Of a DNA stretch of 64,000 bases, positions 16,263 to 24,216 are shown one piece after another. Position 1 is the stretch's first letter; every line of letters begins with the position of its first letter. The translations under genes and the position numbers were made by a program. The stretch is from J084 sp964471405 (GTDB taxonomy: Bacteria; Pseudomonadota; Alphaproteobacteria; Sphingomonadales; Rhodothalassiaceae), in NCBI GenBank assembly GCA_964471405.1, contig CAYYGH010000003.1, positions 28,281 to 92,280 on the forward strand, written 5' to 3'. The notes under the pieces were generated by a model, which was given only the letters and a program-made list of their open reading frames with translations, had not been told where the DNA came from and did no database searches.

Positions 16263-17843
16263 ATGGACACGCAAGGGGAGGTCGCCGCCGGGGACAGAAC
16301 ACACCGCCGCGACCGCAGGCCTGCGCTGGCTTGGGATGCGGGAAACGGGCGGCGTGAGCCGATCGCGGTCATCGATGTCGGGTCGAATTCGGTGCGGCTC
16401 GTGGTATTCGAGGGGCTCGACCGGCATCCCCGGGTGCTCTTCAACGAAAAGGTCCTGTGCGGCCTGGGGCGTGGCGTGGGGGAGAAGGGCCGGCTGGAGG
16501 AGGAAGCCGTTGCCCGCGCGCTCGCCACCTTGCGCCGCTTCGCGCTGCTGTGTCGCGAGATGGAAGTGCATGCGATCGAGGCGGTTGCCACGGCGGCGGT
16601 GCGGGAAGCCGAAAATGGCGAAGAGTTCGTGGCGGCCGTCGCACGGGAGACGGGGATCGCGCTTGGCGTGCTTTCCGGCGCCCGGGAGGCCGAGCTTTCG
16701 GCGCTTGGGGTGATTTCTGCCTTTCCCCATGGGCAGGGCGTGATGGGAGATCTGGGCGGTGGCAGTCTGGAACTGGCCCGCATTGGTGCCGGAGCGGTCG
16801 TCTCCCAGCTTTCGCTGCCGATCGGCTCCTTGCGATTGCGGGGCGCCTTCGGGGACGAGATTGCTCCGGTGCGTGAGGTGACCCGCGGAGCACTGGCACC
16901 GCATGCCCGGTGGCGGGGAGCGGCCGCCGGCGGAGACTTCTACCTGGTGGGAGGCGCCTGGCGGGCTCTTGCCAGGGTGATGATGGCGCAGGAGCGGGCC
17001 GTTCTGCCGATTCTGCACGGATTCGAGGTTGATGCCGGGCGGGCGCTGGAACTGGCCGACCTGATCGCCCGTCAGGAGCCGGCGAGCCTGGCGCAGATTC
17101 GCGGCGTGCCCGCGGCCCGGGCGCTGGTGTTGCCCCAGGCGGCGGCGGTGCTGGGTGAGCTTCTGGACTGGCTTGCGCCTCGCCGCCTGGTGGTGTCGGC
17201 CTATGGATTGCGCGAAGGCTTGATCTATGCCCAGCTGCCGCGACGGCTCAAGCGGAAGGATCCCCTGATCGCCGCCTGCCAGGTTCTGGCACGGGCGAAC
17301 CGGCGTTTCGGCATGCCGCCGGAGCTGCTGCGGCAGTGGATTGATCCCCTCTTTGCCCCACGCGGGCCGATCGCTCTGGCAACCGGCGAGTCCCGCCTGG
17401 TGGGAGCGGCCGCCATTCTGGCCGATGTCGCCTGGCATGCCCATCCCGATTTCCGGGCTGAGCGTGCGACGCTCGAAGTGCTCTCGGGACATTTCGTGGG
17501 GGTGAATCACAGGGAACGCGCCTGGCTGGCTCTCGTGATGAATGCGCTTTACGGGGGAGAAGAGGACACGGTCTTCGCGCGCCGCTGCCGCCGGCTTTTG
17601 AAGGAGGAGCAGGCGGAGCGGGCCGTGCTCGTCGGCATGGCGCTCAGGCTTGCCCAGCGCCTGGCGGCCGGCACGCCCGGCCCGTTGACGGAAACGGCTC
17701 TCGCCACGGAAGAGGACAGACTGGTTCTGACGGTCAGGCCCGCAGCGGCTTCGCTGGTGGGAGAGGTGGTGCTGCGTCGGCTGTCCCGGCTGGCCGGGCG
17801 GCTGGGGCTGTCCTTCCTGGTGCGAAGCGCTCCCGATTCATGA
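16263..17843 (+). CDS. ppx: Exopolyphosphatase (Ppx/GppA family)
   Basis: This 526-residue protein belongs to the actin-like Ppx/GppA phosphatases, which remove terminal phosphate from polyphosphate or from pppGpp. The phosphate-1 motif IAVIDVGSNSVRLVVFE lies near residue 36, VATAAVREAENG near 100 and the phosphate-2 motif GVMGDLGGGSLELA near 160. A C-terminal HD-like helical domain follows. Position directly after ppk favours polyphosphate. The ATG at 16263 follows AGGAG; earlier starts would overlap ppk without family homology. Confidence 0.92.
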   Translation: MDTQGEVAAGDRTHRRDRRPALAWDAGNGRREPIAVIDVGSNSVRLVVFEGLDRHPRVLFNEKVLCGLGRGVGEKGRLEEEAVARALATLRRFALLCREMEVHAIEAVATAAVREAENGEEFVAAVARETGIALGVLSGAREAELSALGVISAFPHGQGVMGDLGGGSLELARIGAGAVVSQLSLPIGSLRLRGAFGDEIAPVREVTRGALAPHARWRGAAAGGDFYLVGGAWRALARVMMAQERAVLPILHGFEVDAGRALELADLIARQEPASLAQIRGVPAARALVLPQAAAVLGELLDWLAPRRLVVSAYGLREGLIYAQLPRRLKRKDPLIAACQVLARANRRFGMPPELLRQWIDPLFAPRGPIALATGESRLVGAAAILADVAWHAHPDFRAERATLEVLSGHFVGVNHRERAWLALVMNALYGGEEDTVFARRCRRLLKEEQAERAVLVGMALRLAQRLAAGTPGPLTETALATEEDRLVLTVRPAAASLVGEVVLRRLSRLAGRLGLSFLVRSAPDS

Positions 17844-17972
17844 GGGCCGTTCATCTGGTCGGGTGGTGCATACTGCTTGCCAGTTGCGGCTTCGCCTTGG
17901 CAGAATGAGCGATGTGGAGGGGGCACGTCCTTCGGGCGTGCGCGATCGATGACGGCTCAAGGGAGACGGAGT

Positions 17973-19916
17973 ATGGCGCAAACCCATGGAACACGTGTCG
18001 CGGCCGTGCTGGGGCCGGGAGGTGTGGGCAAGACGACCCTGGTCGAGGCCCTGGCACGACTCGAGAATTCCCATGTCAAACGGGAGGAAAGCGGACCCCT
18101 CGGCATCTATTCCTTCCAGTATCTGGGCGACCCATGGGTGCTCCTGGATACGCCCGGGCTGGTGGATCTCGCTCAGCACAGTCTTGATGCCCTCCAGTTC
18201 GCGGACATCGCCCTGATCGTCGCGCCCCCGGATCCCGAAGCGGCCGTGCTGGTGGCCCCGGTGATCCGGATGGTGGAGGATGCGCATCTGCCGGCCGTGC
18301 TTTTCATCAACCGCATCACCGAATCGGAGGACCGGCTTTCCGATCTTGTCGCCTCCCTCCAGCACTTTTCCAAGCGTCCCCTGCTGCTGCGTCAGATTCC
18401 GGTCCGCGATGGGGAGAAGATTGTCGGTGCGGTCGATCTCATTTCCGAGCGGGCCTGGCGCTACCGGCCGGGCCAGCCCTCCCAGCTTGTCGAGGTGCCG
18501 GCCGATCTCAAGCCTCGGGAGGAACAGGCCCGTGAGGAACTTCTGGAGACGCTGGCGGATTTCGACGATGCCCTGCTTGAACAGCTGATCGAGGACCAGG
18601 CGCCGCCTTCCGATGCCCTTTATGCACTCTGCGCCCGGGTGCTGAAGGAGGAGCGGGCACTGCCCGTTCTCTTCGGGGCGGCGGCCGAGGGCAATGGTCT
18701 CAGGCGTCTGATGAAGGCCTTGCGCCACGAGGCCCCCGAGGTGGCGGAAAGCCGGAATCAGCGCTGGCATGAGGAGGCTGTGCTGGGTGTCATGCATGCG
18801 CATCAGGAGCGCCATCTTGGCAAGGTGCTTCTGGTGCGGGCGCTCAAGGGGCCGATCGAGACGGGGCGGGAGATCGCGGGCACCAAGATCGGACAGATCA
18901 CGGCGATCGATGGCGGCGGTGTGGTTTCCCGGCTTGCGGAAGGCGAGGTGGGGCGGCTCGTCAAGACCGATGCCTTTCTTGCCGGCACGGCCTATGGCCC
19001 CCAGGGACCGGTGGAGCTGGCCCATCCGGTGCCCGTGCTGGAGCCGCTTGCCCGCGTCACCGTGGCCGCGCGTCATGCCAAGGATGAAGTGCGCCTTGGC
19101 GAGGCGCTCAACCGGCTGGCCGCGGATGACCGTTCGCTCAAGCTCGTGCATGACGAGGAAACGGGCAATCTCGTCCTTGAAGGCCAGGGCGATCTTCACT
19201 TCCGACGGGTGGCCGAAATCCTGGAGCAGGACTTCGGGATCACGGTCGACCTCGGGCCCGCCAAGCCCAGTTACCGCGAGACCATCGCGCGGGAAGTGGA
19301 CAAGCATTATCGCCACAAGAAGCAGACCGGTGGGGCCGGACAGTTCGCCGACATCAAGTTCCGTCTGCGTCCGGCACCGCGCGGGAGCGGCTTTGCCTTC
19401 GAGGAAACGATTCACGGCGGTGCGGTGCCGCGCCAATATATCCCCGCGGTGGAGGCCGGAATGCAGGAGGGGCTGAAACAGGGGCCGCTGGGTTTTCCCG
19501 TGGTCGATGTGGCCGTCACCCTCTATGACGGCCAGCACCATTCGGTGGACAGTTCCGACATGGCCTTCAAGATTGCGGGATCCATGGGCATTCGCGAGGC
19601 CGTCAAGGAGGCGGGCTCCGTTCTGCTGGAGCCGATCTATGCGGTCGAATTCGCCATCCCGGACAGTTTCTCCGGTGCGCTCAATCCGCGGATCTCCCAG
19701 TTGCACGGCCAGATCCAGGGTTTTGCGCGCGATCCTGATCATGAGGGATGGGAAATCCTCAAGGCCGAGCTGCCGGGCCGGGCCCTTCAGGCGCTGGTAG
19801 GCGAGGTGCGCAGCGCCACTCAGGGCACGGGCCGTTTTACGGTGCGGTTTCTGCGCTATCAGGAGGTCTATGGCCGGGATGCCGAGAATATCCTGAGCGA
19901 GGCGGCCCATGCCTGA
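17973..19916 (+). CDS. EF-G-like translational GTPase paralogue with a degenerate G4 motif
   Basis: This 647-residue protein is colinear with EF-G but about 50 residues shorter and belongs to the EF-G-like paralogues common in alphaproteobacteria. The P-loop GPGGVGKT is at residues 14-21 and G3 is DTPG at 59-62. The residue after G3 is Leu where true EF-G has the catalytic His, and G4 reads NRIT at 113-116 instead of NKxD. Domains II, III, IV (HKKQTGGAGQFADIKFRLRP) and V are recognisable. It is unlikely to be the main translocase; GTP specificity and hydrolysis may be altered. The ATG at 17973 follows GGGAGACGGAG. Its function is unknown. Confidence 0.8.
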   Translation: MAQTHGTRVAAVLGPGGVGKTTLVEALARLENSHVKREESGPLGIYSFQYLGDPWVLLDTPGLVDLAQHSLDALQFADIALIVAPPDPEAAVLVAPVIRMVEDAHLPAVLFINRITESEDRLSDLVASLQHFSKRPLLLRQIPVRDGEKIVGAVDLISERAWRYRPGQPSQLVEVPADLKPREEQAREELLETLADFDDALLEQLIEDQAPPSDALYALCARVLKEERALPVLFGAAAEGNGLRRLMKALRHEAPEVAESRNQRWHEEAVLGVMHAHQERHLGKVLLVRALKGPIETGREIAGTKIGQITAIDGGGVVSRLAEGEVGRLVKTDAFLAGTAYGPQGPVELAHPVPVLEPLARVTVAARHAKDEVRLGEALNRLAADDRSLKLVHDEETGNLVLEGQGDLHFRRVAEILEQDFGITVDLGPAKPSYRETIAREVDKHYRHKKQTGGAGQFADIKFRLRPAPRGSGFAFEETIHGGAVPRQYIPAVEAGMQEGLKQGPLGFPVVDVAVTLYDGQHHSVDSSDMAFKIAGSMGIREAVKEAGSVLLEPIYAVEFAIPDSFSGALNPRISQLHGQIQGFARDPDHEGWEILKAELPGRALQALVGEVRSATQGTGRFTVRFLRYQEVYGRDAENILSEAAHA

Positions 19917-19979
19917 TGGTTGTTCCGGATCCGAAACGGAATGTGATCGCGGCGGGGCCCGGTCCTTGTCGGCGGTGAG

Positions 19980-21158
19980 GTGACGGCGGCGGTGGTCGCT
20001 CATCAGGCCGCGGCCGCAAAGCGGAAGGACGGATGGGCGTCCCGCGAGGGCGACGGCACGCTCGGGGTCTTCTTTGCCATTCTGTTCCTGCATGCGGCGT
20101 TCATCATTCTCGCCCGGGCTGCCATCACGATGGGGTGGCTGTCCGCACCCGCCTCCGCTTCCGTTTTCTGGCATGGTCATGAGCTGCTGCTGGGTTTCGC
20201 CGCGGGGATGATGGGAGGCTATCTCGTCGGCCTGCGGAATCCCCGAGCGGTGCGCCCGCTCCTCATGGCGTGGCTGGCCGGGCGGGTCGGCATCCTGCTG
20301 ATGGCGGCAGGAGAAGGCCCGGCCTGGGCTCTGCTGGCCCTCTTCTACCCCCTTGCCCTTGCGCTTCATTCCCTGCGCCTGTTTGCAAGGCGGGGCTTGC
20401 GGCTGCGCAACAGACTGCTTGGCCTGCCACCTGTGTTGCTGCTGGGTGCGGAGGCCCTGTTCCTGTGGAGCCGTCTGGCGGGCGGTGAGGGGACGGTTGC
20501 GCTGTTGCTTGCGGCAGCGGCCGTGATCGGCATGATGCTGCTGATGGGCGGTCGGCTGGCCGTCGCCGCCATCAATGGCCAGCGACAGAAAAGAGGGCTG
20601 AGCCGTGTGGTCGCACACCGGGATGCCCGCCTGGAATGGATGACGGCCCTGGGCATGCTGGTCTGGCTGGGTGCACTTCTTCCCGGTGCCGGGAGTATCG
20701 GGCGTGCAGCTGCTGTGGGAGTCGTTCTTTTCGGCGTGCTGCGCATCGGCTTCTGGCGTCCCGGACCGGCGTTGCGGTCAAGACGGGTGCGGCTGTATCT
20801 GCTGGGTCTGGGATGGGTGCTCGTAGGGATGGGATGGCACCCTGATGCCGCCCTCTTTGGTCCGCATGCCGTTCTCGTGGCCCTGCACCCGGCTTTTGTG
20901 GGCGGGCTGGGCATACTGGCGGGCAGTGTCAGCCTCCAGGCGCGCCTTCAGCGGATCGTTCCGCTTGCGGAACTGGATCCATCGGTCGAGGCTGCGGCGG
21001 TGCTGTTTTCCTTGGCCGCCGCCGCCCGGCTCGTGGAGCTTGCCGGTGGAGGACAGGCGTGGCTGCCGGTTTCCGCTCTCGCATGGGTGGCCGCTGCCCT
21101 CATCATCGCCATGCACCATCTTGCCGGACCGCGGGCGGCGGGTGGCGGCAGGAGGTGA
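19980..21158 (+). CDS. NnrS family integral membrane protein
   Basis: This 392-residue protein has about twelve hydrophobic segments. It carries the NnrS hallmark WHGHELLLGFAAGMMGGYL near residue 63, where His residues are thought to bind haem or metal, and a second conserved HPAFVGGLGILAG near residue 300. NnrS was found beside nitrite and NO reductase genes and protects cells from nitrosative stress in some bacteria, but many family members occur without denitrification genes, as here. The start is GTG after GGTGAGG. Its stop codon abuts the stop of the convergent GGDEF gene with no intervening base. Confidence 0.85.
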   Translation: MTAAVVAHQAAAAKRKDGWASREGDGTLGVFFAILFLHAAFIILARAAITMGWLSAPASASVFWHGHELLLGFAAGMMGGYLVGLRNPRAVRPLLMAWLAGRVGILLMAAGEGPAWALLALFYPLALALHSLRLFARRGLRLRNRLLGLPPVLLLGAEALFLWSRLAGGEGTVALLLAAAAVIGMMLLMGGRLAVAAINGQRQKRGLSRVVAHRDARLEWMTALGMLVWLGALLPGAGSIGRAAAVGVVLFGVLRIGFWRPGPALRSRRVRLYLLGLGWVLVGMGWHPDAALFGPHAVLVALHPAFVGGLGILAGSVSLQARLQRIVPLAELDPSVEAAAVLFSLAAAARLVELAGGGQAWLPVSALAWVAAALIIAMHHLAGPRAAGGGRR

Positions 21159-21845
21159 TCATCCGCTTTTTCGGGCCCGGAGCCGCTTGTCGGCATACAT
21201 TGCTTCATCGGCTCGGGCGAGGAGCGCATCCAGCGAGCTTTCGCCATCGAAGGCCACGATGCCGAGGCTCGCCTGCGCCGGGATGACGATATCGCCGTCC
21301 CGGAAGGGCCGCGCCGCAAGGGTGGAACGCAGGCGCTGCAGGCGCCGCGTGCCGGCGCGCAGACTGCAGCGGGCCAGCACGACGACGAATTCATCGCCCC
21401 CCACCCGGGCCGCGGCATCCTCAAGGCGGGTCTGCATCCGGATCAGCCGACCGATGTGGCGAAGCAGCCTGTCGCCCGTCTGATGACCATGCGTATCGTT
21501 TATGCCCTTGAAATTGTCGAGGTCCAGATAGCCAATGACGCCGCATTCGCGATGGCGGCGAGCCGAGGCGAGAGCCCGCTGCAGGAATTGCAGCAGGCCG
21601 CGCCGGTTGAGCAGGCCGGTCAGTTCATCCGTCTGGGCCAGGGATTCGAGCCGACGGATCCGGGCCTCCCGCTCTGCCAGGGCCTGTTCGGCGGCGGAGG
21701 CATAGGCGAGAAATCGCGCCACGAGCTCCGGCGAGACCGGTATCCGGGCCGCGGGATCCTCGGTTGCGGGGATCGCCAGTCCGCCCAGATCCGGATGAGG
21801 CAGGGCCGTTGCCATCTCTGAAGTGACCCGCGAGAGCATGTTCAT
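21159..21845 (-). CDS. Diguanylate cyclase (GGDEF domain)
   Basis: This 228-residue protein should make cyclic di-GMP. After an N-terminal region of about 45 residues and a short coiled helix (AEQALAEREARIRRLESLAQ), the GGDEF domain begins with TDELTGLLNRRGL. The active site is intact (RVGGDEFVVVL), and YLDLDNFKGINDTHGHQTGD is complete. No RxxD inhibitory site precedes the GGDEF motif at the usual spacing. No sensor domain or membrane segment is visible. The ATG follows GAGGAGA. It is divergent from divK-pleD, placing two GGDEF proteins side by side. Confidence 0.9.
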   Translation of the reverse strand: MNMLSRVTSEMATALPHPDLGGLAIPATEDPAARIPVSPELVARFLAYASAAEQALAEREARIRRLESLAQTDELTGLLNRRGLLQFLQRALASARRHRECGVIGYLDLDNFKGINDTHGHQTGDRLLRHIGRLIRMQTRLEDAAARVGGDEFVVVLARCSLRAGTRRLQRLRSTLAARPFRDGDIVIPAQASLGIVAFDGESSLDALLARADEAMYADKRLRARKSG

Positions 21846-22312
21846 CTGTTCGTCTCCTCAGCTTCTCATCTTCTGCCTGCACCGCCCATGACGGCTTTCG
21901 GGTGCCAAAGCCGCTCCACGAAGGGCAAGCAAGAGTCGTGCCGAATGCATGCCCTGCTGTCCGGCCGCCTTGGAGCGGAAGCGGACGCCCCTCTTGCAGG
22001 GGTTGGCAAGAGGAGGAATCCTTCCGGCATGAGGATGTGCCGGCAGGGGCGGAGGGGAGAAATATTCACCTGCTCCGGCAAGAATTTCCGGCCGGGAATA
22101 TCTCTCGTTTCGTCTTCACAACCACGCAGAAGGATTCTTGCATTCTCCCCGAGAAAGGGGGATAACTATTCGTTAGGATAAAGGGACTAGGGTGTCGGCC
22201 GTGGGCGTGGCGGAATTTCCGGTCCCGCGGATGATTTTCAGGGATGGGCGGTGCACCTGCGCCATGTCTGGGCGTGTCTGCTGCCGAGAAGGCACCGCTG
22301 TGGGAAGACCCG
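21846..22312. other. 467-nt divergent intergenic region, GGDEF gene / divK
   Basis: No convincing coding sequence is seen. The right half is relatively AT-rich and holds a near-palindrome TTCCGGCCGGGAA (22086-22098) and the candidate divK promoter. A GATTC (GANTC, the CcrM methylation site in many alphaproteobacteria) lies at 22133-22137. I found no clear CtrA box (TTAA-N7-TTAA). Confidence 0.6.
22138..22166 (+). promoter_or_regulatory. Candidate divK-pleD promoter
   Basis: TTGCAT, a 17-nt spacer and GATAAC lie about 150 nt before divK. The spacer holds a small hairpin (CTCCCC with GGGGGA). Both hexamers are partial matches, so this is tentative. Confidence 0.3.
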
Positions 22313-22690
22313 ATGACCAAGAAGATCCTGATCGTTGAGGACAACGAGCTGAACATGAAGCTGTTCAGCGATCTTCTGGAGGCGCACTCCTACGAGACGA
22401 TCCAGACCCGTGACGGGCTCGAAGCTCTGGATCTTGCTCGGGAACACAAGCCTGATCTCATTCTCATGGACATCCAGCTGCCTGAAGTGTCCGGGCTGGA
22501 GGTGACCAAGTGGATCAAGGAAGACGATGAGCTGCGCCATATTCCCGTGGTCGCAGTCACGGCTTTTGCCATGAAGGGGGATGAGGAGAAAATCCGTGAA
22601 GGCGGGTGCGAGGCCTATATCGCCAAGCCCATTTCGGTGACGGATTTTCTGGAGACGGTGCGCCGATTCCTGGGCGAAGGTGAGGAATGA
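22313..22690 (+). CDS. divK: Single-domain response regulator DivK
   Basis: This 125-residue protein is a lone receiver domain. It has the acidic pocket (ILIVEDNELNMKLF), the phosphorylated Asp in PDLILMDIQLP, the conserved Thr in VAVTAFAM and the Lys in YIAKPIS. Its sequence (ETIQTRDGLEALDLAREHKPD) and linkage to pleD match DivK, which in Caulobacter relays signals from PleC and DivJ to control CtrA and cell polarity. The ATG at 22313 follows GGAAG. It overlaps pleD by 4 nt, so the two are translationally coupled. Confidence 0.95.
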   Translation: MTKKILIVEDNELNMKLFSDLLEAHSYETIQTRDGLEALDLAREHKPDLILMDIQLPEVSGLEVTKWIKEDDELRHIPVVAVTAFAMKGDEEKIREGGCEAYIAKPISVTDFLETVRRFLGEGEE

Positions 22691-24063
22691 CCGCGCGGGT
22701 ACTCGTCGTCGATGACGTTCTGCCCAACGTCAAGCTGCTGGAAGCCAAGCTGTCCAGCGAGTATTTCGACGTGCTGACGGCGACCAACGGCCCGGCGGCG
22801 CTCGAAATCGTTCAGCGGGAGCATCCCGACATCGTGCTTCTGGATGTCATGATGCCGGGGATGAACGGCTATGAGGTCTGCCGCCGCATCAAGGCGGACT
22901 CGGCGACGGCCCATATTCCGGTCGTGATGGTCACGGCTCTTGATCAGCGTTCCGACCGCATCGCGGGGCTTGAGGCCGGTGCCGATGACTTTCTCACCAA
23001 GCCTGTTGATGATACGGCCCTGTTCGCGCGGGTGCGCTCGCTCGTGCGGCTCAAGGTGATGGTCGATGAGCTCAAAAATCGCGAGCGCACAAGCCAGGCG
23101 TTCGGGCTTGAGACCGACAATCGCACCGAGGAGGTCTTCGAGCCCGGCAATACCCAGATTCTCATCGTGGACGATCAGCCGAAATCGGCTGCCCGCATCG
23201 CCCGCGCCCTGCAGGAGATCGCGACCGTTCATCTCTCCTCCGGGGGAGAGGATGTTGCCGAGCGCGCGCGGGAGAAGAATTTCGACCTCATCATCGTCTC
23301 GCTCGGGATGGCGGAAACGGATGGCTTGTGGATCTGTTCGCGCCTGCGTTCCTTCGAGGAGACGCGGCGTGTGCCCATTCTGGTGATCGTGGATGACGAC
23401 GAGCAGGGGCGCCGTCAGCTGGTGCGCGCTTTCGAGATGGGGGTGAACGACTATCTCATCCGGCCGGTTGATCAGCTGGAACTGCTCGCCCGGGTGCGCA
23501 CGAACCTGAAGCGCAAGCGCTATGCGGACCGGTTGTGGGAGAACTTCCACCTGTCCATGCAGCTGGCCACCACCGATGCCGTCACCGGCCTGTACAATCG
23601 TCACTACATGACCAGCCACCTCGACAACCAGCTCCGCATCGCCCGTGCCCGCGGCAAGCCGCTCTCGCTCATCATGATGGACCTCGATCACTTCAAGCAG
23701 ATCAATGACCGCTACGGCCACGCGGCCGGTGACGAGGTGCTGCATGAATTCGCCCAGCGCATCAGCCGCAACATTCGCGGTGTCGATCTGGCAGCCCGCT
23801 ACGGGGGCGAGGAGTTCGTGGTCATTCTGCCCGACACCCGTCTTGACGAGGCCGGACGCATTGCCGAGCGTCTGCGTGAAGTGGTAGCGGAAGAGCCGTT
23901 TCTGCTGAGCTCGGGAGAACGCATTTCCGTTACCGCCAGTCTCGGGCTGGCGACTCTGACTGACGAGATCACCACCAGCAACGAACTCATCGACCAGGCC
24001 GATATGGCGCTCTATGAGGCCAAGAGCCGCGGCCGCAATCGCGTGGTCACGGCGGCCGCGTAA
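22687..24063 (+). CDS. pleD: Response regulator and diguanylate cyclase PleD
   Basis: This 458-residue protein has the PleD layout: receiver domain 1 (VLVVDDVLPNVKLLEAKL, phosphorylated Asp in DIVLLDVMMPGMNGYEVC), a second, degenerate receiver domain (ILIVDDQPKSAARIARAL) from about residue 155, and a GGDEF domain from about residue 290 with an active RYGGEEFVVILP. Phosphorylation of domain 1 promotes dimerisation and cyclic di-GMP synthesis. In Caulobacter PleD drives the swarmer-to-stalked transition. It is coupled to divK through an ATGA overlap. Confidence 0.95.
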   Translation: MTARVLVVDDVLPNVKLLEAKLSSEYFDVLTATNGPAALEIVQREHPDIVLLDVMMPGMNGYEVCRRIKADSATAHIPVVMVTALDQRSDRIAGLEAGADDFLTKPVDDTALFARVRSLVRLKVMVDELKNRERTSQAFGLETDNRTEEVFEPGNTQILIVDDQPKSAARIARALQEIATVHLSSGGEDVAERAREKNFDLIIVSLGMAETDGLWICSRLRSFEETRRVPILVIVDDDEQGRRQLVRAFEMGVNDYLIRPVDQLELLARVRTNLKRKRYADRLWENFHLSMQLATTDAVTGLYNRHYMTSHLDNQLRIARARGKPLSLIMMDLDHFKQINDRYGHAAGDEVLHEFAQRISRNIRGVDLAARYGGEEFVVILPDTRLDEAGRIAERLREVVAEEPFLLSSGERISVTASLGLATLTDEITTSNELIDQADMALYEAKSRGRNRVVTAAA

Positions 24064-24153
24064 GGGGACGTGCCGGCATGCGGGCTTCCGAAAAGGAAAG
24101 CGGACGGCGCAAGGAGTGCCAGTAAAGGATCGATCGCCGGTGCGCCCGTCTGC

Positions 24154-24176
24154 GCAGGTGGCACGGTGCTGCCTGC
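24154..24176. terminator. Hairpin between convergent pleD and pheT
   Basis: GCAGGTGGCA pairs with TGCTGCCTGC (10 bp including two G-T pairs) around a 3-nt loop. No T-run follows on either strand, so it is at best a weak or bidirectional terminator. Confidence 0.4.
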
Positions 24177-24216
24177 CTCGAAGGAGGGGGGAAGGGGAGA
24201 CCGGCCTTTCCTCTCC

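Noticed and set aside
17838..20618. Minus-strand open frame of 926 codons
   Set aside because: Antisense to the EF-G paralogue and the NnrS-like gene; its translation is low-complexity and unlike any family, as expected in GC-rich DNA.
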